Made by a program: the position numbers and the translations under genes. This document shows positions 26,570-33,418 of a stretch of DNA of 38,183 bases, piece after piece. Source of the DNA: a virus; the IMG/VR virus record IMGVR_UViG_3300036859_000057, positions 1-38,183 of that record; one strand, written 5' to 3'. The notes below the pieces were generated by a model that was not told the origin of the DNA, did no database searches, and saw only the letters and a program-made list of their open reading frames with translations. Within the stretch, counting starts at the first letter, position 1, and every line of letters begins with the position of its first letter.

Positions 26570-27139
26570 TCAAGTCTTTTTGGGCCGCTCTTCCCAACGT
26601 GCATGGAAGACACCTGTAATCGCGTCTGTGGCGCTCAGGTTCTGCATGCGGAAATGATAGGTAGCAGCGGCAACACCACGCTCGTCTCCACCCTCAGACC
26701 CCACCGTGGATGCCTGATTTGTGTTGTTGTTGGCCTTGAGCCGCAGAACGTCGATTTCCGTGCCGCCCGTATGCGTACCACCTGCCGTGAGAACGACCTG
26801 CGGCACATAGAACGGCATTGGACGTTCGCTCATGTTGTTGCGCCCGAAGATTGGAAGCGTTTCAGAGAACGTGCCCGCAGGCGTTCCACCGGCTACAGTC
26901 GCCAATCTCAAATGACCGGCTTCCGTTTGCACGGTTAGCCCGAACAAAATGACGTCAATCGGAACGACCGCCTTTATGACATAGGTCTCCGAGGCCGCGA
27001 TATTCAGTTCCTTGAACGTCCTAAACTCTCGGCCCGCAAAGAATCCGGTCTGTCCCACATCAACGCGAAGGCGTCGGTTTGGGCCACTCCCATTATCGGT
27101 GAGAAGGTCGAGGGGAGGAATTGCCTCTATGATAGGCAT
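26570..27139 (-). CDS. Putative virion protein of unknown function
   Basis: A 189-residue protein with a GGGAGG site before ATG 27139. It begins PIIEAIPPLDLLTDNGSG and contains FKELNIAASETYVIKAVVPIDVILFG, then VVLTAGGTHTGGTEIDVLRLKANN and ends HARWEERPKKT. The beta-rich character and place next to the other two virion-type genes suggest a structural protein, perhaps part of the head fibre complex. No family recognised. Confidence 0.6.
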   Translation of the reverse strand: MPIIEAIPPLDLLTDNGSGPNRRLRVDVGQTGFFAGREFRTFKELNIAASETYVIKAVVPIDVILFGLTVQTEAGHLRLATVAGGTPAGTFSETLPIFGRNNMSERPMPFYVPQVVLTAGGTHTGGTEIDVLRLKANNNTNQASTVGSEGGDERGVAAATYHFRMQNLSATDAITGVFHARWEERPKKT

Positions 27140-27178
27140 TTGAATTCCTCCCTAATCACTTCCCTGTTGTTGGGTTGG

Positions 27179-27606
27179 TCAGTGTATCGTCGCAATCCGC
27201 ATGTCGCGGTTCATTGCGCTCTGGGTGCATCGGACGTAGTCACCAGTCTCGATCACGTTTCCGTCTGCATCGTAGAGGCGCCATGTCCTGGGCTGGCGAT
27301 CGATAAGCTTGAGATAGCCGATGTTCGGGCTCATCCCTTCCCTCCCGAAATGGATGCGTCCGATGCCAGACTGGGCGGCTTCGATAAGCTTCTCGCCTGC
27401 GAAGATCCCCAACCACTCCCAATCTGTTGCGGTTTGTCGGTCCAGACCGAGACGACTTCGCCATTTGCGTAGGCATGAGCCTGGTTAACGGGGGGATACG
27501 AAAGTAGCTGGCTGTGCTCGATAGTTCCCGATTGCGGGTAGTGCTCTCGTAGAAGAGATAGCTATACCGAGTACGAGCCTTGAAAATCGTATGGCATCTT
27601 GCTCAT
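27179..27606 (-). pseudogene. Small gene apparently broken by frameshifts
   Basis: No single frame spans this stretch, but protein-like segments occur in order in different frames: SKMPYDF from ATG 27606, YSYLFYESTT...ASYFRIPP in the next frame, VNQAHAYANGEVVSVWTDKPQQ in the first frame again, then DWEWLGIFAGEKLIEAAQSG to GNVIETGDYVRC in the third. The last segment alone (27179-27412, possible TTG start) is a 77-residue open frame. One switch lies at a run of six G on the plus strand (27490-27495). It may be a decayed gene, the victim of the HNH insertion upstream, or a correct gene with sequencing errors. A 28-codon frame (27603-27689) links the HNH stop to this region by GTGA and ATGA overlaps. 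Confidence 0.45.
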
Positions 27607-27685
27607 CCCTTCCCTCCCGTTGGCTTTGGGGTTCCGAACCAGGGGCCTATCCATCCGCGTGGTGGGCGTGGCCATGGTTTGCGGG

Positions 27686-28213
27686 TCACGCGATAGCGCG
27701 CGGGCGGAAGTCGCCGTAATGAATAGCTTCCTGCGCTTTCCGCCAGTTGACCGCCGCAGCCTTGCTCTTGAATGTTCTGGTAATCGTCTTGCTCGGGCAC
27801 TCTTTGATGTACGCGTGCCAGACTTTGGTTGTGGTGTTAAACGACACGCCGGTTACGCCGCTCGTGTTGTTGCTCCTGACAGCGCCGCTCGCGATGTTTT
27901 CGCGCCTGGTCGCAGCCCTCAGGTTTGACCAGCGGTTGTCAGAGCGCCTCCCGTTGATGTGATCGATGTCTGCCACGGGCCAGTCGCCGGTCATAAGCAG
28001 CCACGCAAGGCGATGCGCAGCATACTCGACGCGTTCGATCTTGACGTTCACATATCCGCTGCGGTGAACTCGGCCTGCCTCATTGCCAAACAGCCGATTG
28101 CGGCGACGAGGGCGAACAAGCCACTCCAAATTGCCGGTCTCGGGGTCATAGCGAAGCAGGCAAGCGATATCGTCCCGCGTCAAGCCTGACGCAGCTTCTT
28201 TGGCTGTAGCCAT
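27686..28213 (-). CDS. HNH homing endonuclease with AP2 domain
   Basis: A 175-residue protein. The HNH core is HRLAWLLMTG followed by DIDHINGRRSDNRWSNLRAA (residues 82-101), containing the His and Asn residues of the ββα-metal motif. Residues 113-165 form an AP2-like DNA-binding domain (SNNTSGVTGVSFN, then KVWHAYIKE). It is a free-standing homing endonuclease of the phage HNH_3/AP2 type. It sits between a terminator and a small broken gene, and no good ribosome binding site is visible. Confidence 0.82.
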   Translation of the reverse strand: MATAKEAASGLTRDDIACLLRYDPETGNLEWLVRPRRRNRLFGNEAGRVHRSGYVNVKIERVEYAAHRLAWLLMTGDWPVADIDHINGRRSDNRWSNLRAATRRENIASGAVRSNNTSGVTGVSFNTTTKVWHAYIKECPSKTITRTFKSKAAAVNWRKAQEAIHYGDFRPRAIA

Positions 28214-28233
28214 ATCACTCGCTCGTTATGGAC

Positions 28234-28268
28234 GAAAAATCCCGCCCTCGGGTTATCCGGGGACGGGG
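28234..28268 (-). terminator. Intrinsic terminator closing the non-coding block
   Basis: On the minus strand CCCGUCC (plus 28261-28267) pairs with GGGCGGG (plus 28241-28247), one G.U pair, over a 13-base loop, followed by AUUUUUCG. It ends the transcript that runs from the early operon through the gene-free region and lies 20 bases before the HNH/AP2 gene. Confidence 0.75.
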
Positions 28269-28359
28269 CTGGGAATGTCGGGGTGCCTTCCTCTTCGCCG
28301 TGTCTAGAACACCGCGCGAAGGCTTGGCCACTTGGCGCTTTACCAATTGAGCTTAGACC

Positions 28360-28497
28360 TAACCGGCCTGGCAGGATCGAACTGCCTACCTCCAAGCCCC
28401 GATAAGTAACCGTCCTGATCCTGCTCGGGAAAAGCGGCTCTACTTGGCCGACCGCTTGCGGCTCGATTCGCTCCCATATCGGTCTTCCCGATCTCTG
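28360..28497 (-). repeat. Repeat unit 1 of the non-coding block
   Basis: Bounded on the plus strand by TAACCGGCCTGG (28360-28371) and CTTCCCGATCTCTG (28484-28497), with TGCTCGGGA (28422-28430) between. The same three words in the same order and orientation occur at 28611-28720. In the RNA, UCGGGAA near the 5' end can pair with UUCCCGA at the middle word. Confidence 0.6.
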
Positions 28498-28610
28498 AAA
28501 TAAGCAAGGCATTCGCGCCTTGGGCCCGCAGCTTGCTACGGGTGGGTGGTATCAGGAACGCCTTCGCCACCGCGCGGATACCGCGTCAATTCGCGGATCA
28601 TCCTGATGAG

Positions 28611-28720
28611 TAACCGGCCTGGGTGAGCCGAAGCTTGGCCGATCTTGTTATGCTCGGGAAGCCTTGCACCTCACCGTTTAACCCGCCTCGCCAGTGTACG
28701 CGGGCACTTCCCGATCTCTG
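28611..28720 (-). repeat. Repeat unit 2 of the non-coding block
   Basis: Contains the exact words TAACCGGCCTGG (28611-28622), TGCTCGGGA (28651-28659) and CTTCCCGATCTCTG (28707-28720) on the plus strand. In RNA, UCGGGAAG and CUUCCCGA form an 8-bp stem around about 45 bases. A second stem, AUCGGCC with GGCCGGU, encloses a small AGC-UUCG-GCU hairpin. Confidence 0.6.
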
Positions 28721-28734
28721 CTGCCTGCGCGGCG

Positions 28735-28813
28735 GGCTCCCGACAGGACTCGAACCTGCGACCTCCACCAACTCAATGTCGACGGCGCTCTATCCATCTG
28801 ATGCTACGGGAGC
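28735..28813 (-). tRNA. tRNA-like element with abnormal anticodon arm
   Basis: The acceptor stem GCUCCCG/CGGGAGC is perfect and can extend by two pairs. The T-arm GCAGG-UUCGAGU-CCUGU has the canonical loop. The D-arm resembles GCUC-AGAUGGAUA-GAGC but with one additional A bulged in the 5' strand. The anticodon stem CCGUC/GGUGG (two wobble pairs) is followed by the usual AGGUC variable loop. However, it encloses 11 bases (GACAUUGAGUU), not 7, and these can extend the stem by three pairs, leaving a 5-base loop. No normal anticodon can be assigned and CCA is not encoded. It is either a degenerate tRNA gene or a tRNA mimic. Confidence 0.55.
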
Positions 28814-28855
28814 CCGTTTAACCGCGCAGTTCGTTGCCGCATAGCGGCGAAGGTT

Positions 28856-29479
28856 TCAGCCTCTTACACCAAGGCTCCTGTTCTGATCTGAATGCCGCGC
28901 CCGAATATCTCGGGGTTTGATTACTCTGGTTTTGGGCAGAGCAGGGTCAACTCGCGGCTTTCCGTCCGGTGCGACCCAGTGTGTCGCGCATTTCTCGGAC
29001 GATACCGTTGTTGACGTGTGTTCTACGGCATTTTGCGACACGTCGTCTACGGGCATTGTAAACCGAACGCGATACAATCGGTTCAGATTGTCCGCAATAG
29101 TTTGACAGTGCTTCTGAATTTTTCGTTCAAATGTTCGGCGTAAGATGTCGTTTTTCTTGAGATAAGCGTCAAGATACATACCTTTGCGGGTTTTAATGAA
29201 GCCATAGTCGTAGACTAGCTTACGGCCTTCCTCGCCCAGATAGGTGTTGATCCACGTCCACGTCTCTTCCATGCGCGAGATTGCGCCCGGTGGAATGACC
29301 CTGCGGACCGAGACGCCCGAATATCCGTACCCCTCCATGGCATCGCGAACGACATCACTCATGCTACCAAGTGCCATGCGCGGCCCTAGAGCTTTGGGAG
29401 AAGCCAGTAGGGTTTCGGCCGCCTCGGTGATCCTGTCGCGGACCTGCTCGTATGTCCAATCCTCAAACGTCACCGTCAT
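28856..29479 (-). CDS. Early protein of unknown function, DUF6362-like in part
   Basis: A 207-residue protein, last gene of the early operon. The N-terminal 150 residues (TFEDWTYEQVRDRITEAAETL, then SRMEETWTWINTYLGEEGRKLVYDY, then YLKKNDILRRTFERKIQKHC) resemble small phage helical proteins of the DUF6362 type; this is a shape match and not certain. The C-terminus is basic and polar. Its ATG overlaps the upstream stop (ATGA). A hairpin without a U tract (GCCGC-UAU-GCGGC, near 28835-28849) lies just after the stop. Confidence 0.55.
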   Translation of the reverse strand: MTVTFEDWTYEQVRDRITEAAETLLASPKALGPRMALGSMSDVVRDAMEGYGYSGVSVRRVIPPGAISRMEETWTWINTYLGEEGRKLVYDYGFIKTRKGMYLDAYLKKNDILRRTFERKIQKHCQTIADNLNRLYRVRFTMPVDDVSQNAVEHTSTTVSSEKCATHWVAPDGKPRVDPALPKTRVIKPRDIRARHSDQNRSLGVRG

Positions 29480-29931
29480 GCTGCCTCTCCGGTAATTATG
29501 TCCAGCAGATCACCCTGTCGCGGGCGGTTCAATCTCAGCAGTATGAGAACCCCGAGCTTCGACCAATTGGGGGTCCGTAGTCGCATCGTCTTGGCTTCGC
29601 GCCGTATCCTGCCCAAATCCATCGCATCGAAGTCCTGCGCCAACGTCGGGGATTTGACGAGGTGTTCGTTCTCGGAGAGAACTACGGAAACCGCCGTCAT
29701 CATGTCCGCATAGAGTTCGGCTGCATTGTTCTTAGTCCCGGTCATCAACATGAGAACTAGCTTTAGATGTTCTTCGCCATGCTGCTGTCCGATGTACCGC
29801 ACAGTCGGCTTGCAATAGCACTCGAACGGCTTGCGGCTCGTCGGGCTATGCAAATGCCCATCGCGCAGGATCACGCTGCACTGGCGCGCAATCTTGTAGA
29901 TATCGCAGCGATGGGCGCGGGGGTTGATCAT
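29476..29931 (-). CDS. Early protein of unknown function
   Basis: A 151-residue protein (begins INPRAHRCDIYKIARQCSV; contains RKPFECYCKPTVRYIGQQHGEEHLKLVL and TMRLRTPNWSKLGVLILLRL). The start at 29931 is chosen for the ATGA overlap with the DnaA-like gene. Three cysteines are close together (C48, C50 region), but no zinc pattern is complete. No family recognised. Coupling to the DnaA-like gene suggests a replication or regulation role. Confidence 0.6.
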   Translation of the reverse strand: MINPRAHRCDIYKIARQCSVILRDGHLHSPTSRKPFECYCKPTVRYIGQQHGEEHLKLVLMLMTGTKNNAAELYADMMTAVSVVLSENEHLVKSPTLAQDFDAMDLGRIRREAKTMRLRTPNWSKLGVLILLRLNRPRQGDLLDIITGEAA

Positions 29932-30494
29932 TCGCCCTTCGCCTTGCTCCGGTCCAAGCTCTCCTGCGACTGCCTCAGCTTGCGCTCCACCCATGCGAGG
30001 GCTTCCGGGCATCCCCTTTCCGCATCGATCTTTCGGACATTGTGGATGATGGCGGTATGCTCGCGGTTGAGGATGCGACCGATGGCGGGATAGGAAAGTC
30101 CGAGTTGGCGCAACTCCCATGCGATCTGGTTGCGAAGCGGGAGCAGATGATGTGACCGGTTCGCGCTCTTGAGCAACTCGAATGATACCCGAGCCTCATA
30201 GCAACGCATCCTGGCGTGATCGGTCGGCGTCCGGTGCGGGTTGTTTTGCAGGAGATGCACCCGATACGCCCAGACGTGGTCGTCGGCGTCGTGCCTGCGC
30301 TTCCGCTTAGGAGAGCCGCTGGCGTTGATCAGCGTCGGCGCGGCCTTCACCACCGCCGTAGGGCTTACCAGCGTCAGACAAGGCGATTTGCGGGCAGCAG
30401 AGGCTTTCCCCATCAGCCTCGCCCGTCGCGCTGCATATGCCTCTACCATTGCGGCGGCTGTCGGATACGTTTCGGCCTGGATGCTGTAGATCAT
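29928..30494 (-). CDS. DnaA domain IV-like DNA-binding protein
   Basis: A 188-residue protein. Residues about 118-157 (LPLRNQIAWELRQLGLSYPAIGRILNREHTAIIHNVRKID) closely resemble the C-terminal DnaA domain IV: a helix-turn-helix with S...IG...-.R-HT.I.H..RKI, the stretch that reads DnaA boxes. The ATPase domains of DnaA are absent. The N-terminal half is variable with a basic patch (SPKRKRRH, 61-68). It may bind the phage origin, or host DnaA boxes, to recruit the DnaB-type helicase encoded in the same operon. Flanked by ATGA overlaps on both sides. Confidence 0.7.
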   Translation of the reverse strand: MIYSIQAETYPTAAAMVEAYAARRARLMGKASAARKSPCLTLVSPTAVVKAAPTLINASGSPKRKRRHDADDHVWAYRVHLLQNNPHRTPTDHARMRCYEARVSFELLKSANRSHHLLPLRNQIAWELRQLGLSYPAIGRILNREHTAIIHNVRKIDAERGCPEALAWVERKLRQSQESLDRSKAKGE

Positions 30495-30811
30495 GCCCGG
30501 GCCCTCCGCTCGACTGGAACTCGCCGAGCCTTCTGCTTGACGAAAGGCTGCAGGGTTGGGAATGCAGAATTGGCCGCGTCGTGGTGCGTGCCACCTTCGA
30601 AGCGTTCGCCGCGAATCTCATGGCCGTTCATGAAGGCGACGACATGCTTCAAGCACTCCTCGGCAGCCTCGCCTTTGGTATCGAACACCTTGGGCTTTTC
30701 GCCGGTATCCATGATGGGTGACGGGTGGCTATCTCGGCAGAACCGGACGATTGCCCAAAAGCCGAGGCCGCTTGGAAGGGGATGGGGATAGGCACTGTAC
30801 TTGTTTGTCAT
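30491..30811 (-). CDS. Small early protein of unknown function
   Basis: A 106-residue protein starting at ATG 30811 (ATGA overlap with the HNH stop; ATG 30820 is an alternative). It begins TNKYSAYPHPLPSGLGFWAIVRFCRDSHPSP and ends in a very basic tail (KQKARRVPVERRARA). No family recognised. The basic tail suggests nucleic-acid contact. Confidence 0.55.
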   Translation of the reverse strand: MTNKYSAYPHPLPSGLGFWAIVRFCRDSHPSPIMDTGEKPKVFDTKGEAAEECLKHVVAFMNGHEIRGERFEGGTHHDAANSAFPTLQPFVKQKARRVPVERRARA

Positions 30812-31287
30812 TTCAGCCATCCCCAATTGCGGCCTTCAATAATCTTCTGGACAGATCCAATAGACACACAGAAACGATCGGCCACCTGTCGATAGGTCAT
30901 CGTTTTCTTGAGGACGCGAATTTGCCTTACCTGATCGGCTTGCAACTTAGAAAGCCAGTTTCGAGAGCCGTAATTCCCGTTCTTTGTGCCAGAGATGTCG
31001 CCGTGCCGCCCCTTCTTGGCTCTGTCGTCCATGTTTTCTTGATGGGTACCAAGGAAGAGGTGATCGGGGTTTACCCAAGCGGGCATGTCACATCGGTGCA
31101 ACACATGAAGAGCGCCAGGGTCTTCGCATTTGAACAAAGTGTAAGCCACACGGCTTGCCTTGCTATTTCTGCCGTTGAACGCGATTCGGGCATAACCATT
31201 GACGTCCAAAGCCCCTGTCCATATCCAGCACCCGCTGTTTGGCTCGGGGGAAACTTTATCCTCAAAGCGGTCTATTAAATCGTTCAT
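30808..31287 (-). CDS. HNH homing endonuclease with C-terminal HTH
   Basis: A 159-residue HNH endonuclease. SGCWIWTGALDVNGYARI, then RVAYTLF, then LHVLHRCDMPAWVNPDHLFLG (residues 60-80) is the classic phage HNH_3 core with H64, N73 and H76. Residues 128-157 (KKTMTYRQVADRFCVSIGSVQKIIEGRNW) form a helix-turn-helix for target binding. The start ATG 31287 has an excellent AGGAGG site and an ATGA overlap with the methyltransferase-like gene. The stop also forms ATGA with the next gene. Confidence 0.85.
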   Translation of the reverse strand: MNDLIDRFEDKVSPEPNSGCWIWTGALDVNGYARIAFNGRNSKASRVAYTLFKCEDPGALHVLHRCDMPAWVNPDHLFLGTHQENMDDRAKKGRHGDISGTKNGNYGSRNWLSKLQADQVRQIRVLKKTMTYRQVADRFCVSIGSVQKIIEGRNWGWLK

Positions 31288-31969
31288 GCTGCCTCCTGAT
31301 AGAACTGGTTGACGGCATACTCGCCCCACTGGTCAGCCATGGCGGATGCGATGCCGGGGAAGAAACGGGAGCGCTCGCGCCAACGATCTGGACCGGGCGG
31401 CATGCGGTGCACGCGGGCTTCGCGCCCTTCGACAATGTCGGTCGGTTCCAGTGCCGGCAGGTTCCGCAGCCAGAAGCACGTCCGCTTGACCTCGGGATGG
31501 CCAAATTGCCAAGGCTGAACGCTCTGGGCGAACTCCTCGTAATTCTCGATCCGCTCCTTTGCGTGCTTGTGCATCACAGGGTTTTCGATACAGACGCGGT
31601 CGATCGGCGCATTCCAGAACGCCGAGAACAGTTCGGCGCCTTCATCAAGCTCCTGCCACATCTGTTCGACCGTGCGGCCGGGTGGCGGAACCGAAAGCCA
31701 GCGGACACCGCTGTTGCAAAGCCGGGTGCAAGGCGGGGTGCGCCACGATGAGCATGTCCCAGCCGTCATGCAGGATTTCGCGAGCATCACCGCGGATGTG
31801 CCTGTTGCTTCCGTTCTCTGCCGGCAGGATATCGCAGGACCACGCATCATGGCCGCGATCGAGGAATGCATTGCGCACTGTGCCGGAGAACTCACAGGCC
31901 ACCAGAACCCGCAGGGAACGCGTTTGGCTGCGACGGGTGTGTAGGGCGGGGGAAAGATAGCTGATCCAT
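31284..31969 (-). pseudogene. Cytosine-C5 methyltransferase-like gene with frameshift
   Basis: Two overlapping frames together encode one protein of a DNA cytosine methyltransferase-like phage family. The first frame carries RVLVACEFSGTVRNAF (AdoMet-binding motif I), then SCDILPAE and DMLIVAHP. The second continues PPCTRLCNSGVRWL (catalytic Pro-Cys, motif IV) and IENPVMHKHAKERI (motif VI-like). The frames meet at plus-strand 31735-31738, where one additional G (C on the coding strand) in a four-base run breaks the gene. ATG 31969 directly follows the helicase stop (TAGATG), but a second shift near 31948-31952 would be needed to join it to the conserved domain. Either a true pseudogene or homopolymer errors. 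Confidence 0.65.
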
Positions 31970-33418
31970 CTAGAAAAGCTCCCGGCGGTTCTGGGCTTGA
32001 TTGTAGGCGGGGCCGTAGGACGTCGAGTTTCCGTTCCAAGCGATCTCACGGCGCCGCGGGAACTCGCTTTCGCGCGACAGCGACAGGATGATCTCGGCCT
32101 TTCCCTCTACCTGGCGCATGAGGTCTTGCCAGACGTGGTATTCGGAGGTGCCCTCTCCCGGCTCCATGCCGGCAAGGATCGGCTTCGGATTGAAGGCGAC
32201 GAGAACTTGATCCGCGTCCTTGTCCATGTTGCCGACCAGATCGCGATATGTCGGCCGACGGTGGATGACGGCGCGCAAACGGTCCTCGGCGCTGCGGCCC
32301 TGATAATCCTGAAACGATGCCTTCTTGAGGTGTGTCAGGGCGATGACCGGGATGTTGATGTCCATGGCCAGATCCTTGAGGTAGGACGTGGCGCGCTGGC
32401 CCTGCTTGAACTCGTCCTCGTATTGCATCTTGCCTTCCCACTGGATCTTGCCGATGTGGTCGACGAAGACGGCGCCGATGCCGTGCGACTTCTTGAGGGC
32501 GTGGGCTCGGCGGGCCAGTTGCTCGAGCGTGAGCTTCCGGCAATCGATCTCGATATGCTGCAGGCGCTTCATCTCCTGCCCGGCCTGCATCAACTGCTGC
32601 ATTTCGGATTCGGTGACCTTGCCGCGCTGCTGCTGTCGGGCGGAGATGCCGGTGCGCCGCGCCTTCTCGCGCATGAGAAGCTGGTTCTTGGTCATCTCGC
32701 CGCTGTAGAGGAACACCGGTGTTTCGCGGGCGATTTCAAACATGCATTGCATCGCCAGTGCCGTCTTGCCCTGCTTCACGCCGCCGCCGATGATGATGAG
32801 TTGGCCGTTCTGCCATGGGCCGGTGAGCTGCATGATTTCCGGAATGCCTGGATCGATGCCAGAGGGAACGCGGCCGGCGGCGGCTTCCGTCGTCACCTCG
32901 AATGACTGATCGATCGCGTCGTTGAGGTTGAAACCTTCTTCCTCGCCCTCAAGCATCTGCATCGTTTCCTTGAGGCGAAGGCCCAATGCCTCTATTTCCT
33001 CTGGGATCTGCAGCTCGTCATGGAATGCGGCGTCCTGAAGCTTGGAGCCGATCGAGAAGACCTCGCGCTGTGCCGCGGCAAACGATATCGCCTTGCACCA
33101 ATCCGGAACGCTGACGAAGTTGACCGCGCCACTCATCAGGCGCGCCATGTATTGGGAAACGGTCATTCCTCCGACTTGGACATAGGGCAGAGAGGCCTTC
33201 AGCGTCACCGGGTGCAGCACCTTCCCGTCTTTGTGCATGCGATCCATCTTGTCGAACATCTCGCGATGAATCGGTTCGAAGAAATGGACGGCCTCGAATG
33301 TCGGCGGGACGTCATCCATGCATGAGTTGCGGAGGAGCAGAGCCCCCAGCAGCGCTTGTTCAGCTTCAAGGTTATTCGGGAGTTCGCGGCGGAAGTCTGA
33401 TTGATTGTGCACGTTCAT
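31970..33418 (-). CDS. DnaB-type replicative helicase
   Basis: A 482-residue hexameric helicase of the DnaB family. The N-terminal domain begins LPNNLEAEQALLGALLL (13-29). The RecA-like motor has Walker A GGGVKQGKTAL (211-221), the catalytic glutamate segment LYSGEMTKNQLLMR (237-250) and Walker B AVFVDHIGKI (316-325). A further helicase segment includes NIPVIALTHLKKA. It unwinds phage DNA at the fork. The start overlaps the upstream HNH stop (ATGA). It is probably loaded by host factors, or by the DnaA-like protein of the same operon; no primase was found in the window. Confidence 0.88.
   Translation of the reverse strand: MNVHNQSDFRRELPNNLEAEQALLGALLLRNSCMDDVPPTFEAVHFFEPIHREMFDKMDRMHKDGKVLHPVTLKASLPYVQVGGMTVSQYMARLMSGAVNFVSVPDWCKAISFAAAQREVFSIGSKLQDAAFHDELQIPEEIEALGLRLKETMQMLEGEEEGFNLNDAIDQSFEVTTEAAAGRVPSGIDPGIPEIMQLTGPWQNGQLIIIGGGVKQGKTALAMQCMFEIARETPVFLYSGEMTKNQLLMREKARRTGISARQQQRGKVTESEMQQLMQAGQEMKRLQHIEIDCRKLTLEQLARRAHALKKSHGIGAVFVDHIGKIQWEGKMQYEDEFKQGQRATSYLKDLAMDINIPVIALTHLKKASFQDYQGRSAEDRLRAVIHRRPTYRDLVGNMDKDADQVLVAFNPKPILAGMEPGEGTSEYHVWQDLMRQVEGKAEIILSLSRESEFPRRREIAWNGNSTSYGPAYNQAQNRRELF

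Larger units (their letters stand above)
28234..28855 (-). ncRNA. Structured non-coding block between early and head-fibre genes
   Basis: This 622-base region has no believable gene but is dense in structure on the minus strand. Going 5' to 3' it holds a tRNA-like element (28735-28813), a first repeat unit, and hairpins at 28573-28585 (CGCGG/CCGCG), 28525-28542 (CCCGUAG/CUGCGGG with CAAG loop) and 28505-28522 (CAAGGC/GCCUUG). A second repeat unit follows with a T-arm-like hairpin (28370-28386, GGCAG-UUCGAUC-CUGCC). Then come a D-arm-like segment (28335-28353, AGCUCAAUUGGUAAAGC), a hairpin at 28293-28321 (CUUCGC/GCGAAG) and the terminator. It looks like a 3' non-coding tail of the early transcript or a tRNA cluster in decay. 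It is called ncRNA by structure, not by family match. Confidence 0.5.

Noticed and set aside
28180-28512. Minus-strand open frame over the terminator and hairpins
   Set aside because: It crosses a terminator and several perfect hairpins and has no family-like sequence.
28600-28640. CTGATGAG followed by CGAA on the plus strand, like a hammerhead ribozyme core
   Set aside because: The sequence between the two boxes does not form the required stem II next to the core, and no matching stem I/III cleavage site is seen.
28623-28844. Short plus-strand open frame across the tRNA-like element
   Set aside because: Its product is the usual meaningless translation of tRNA-like sequence on the complementary strand.
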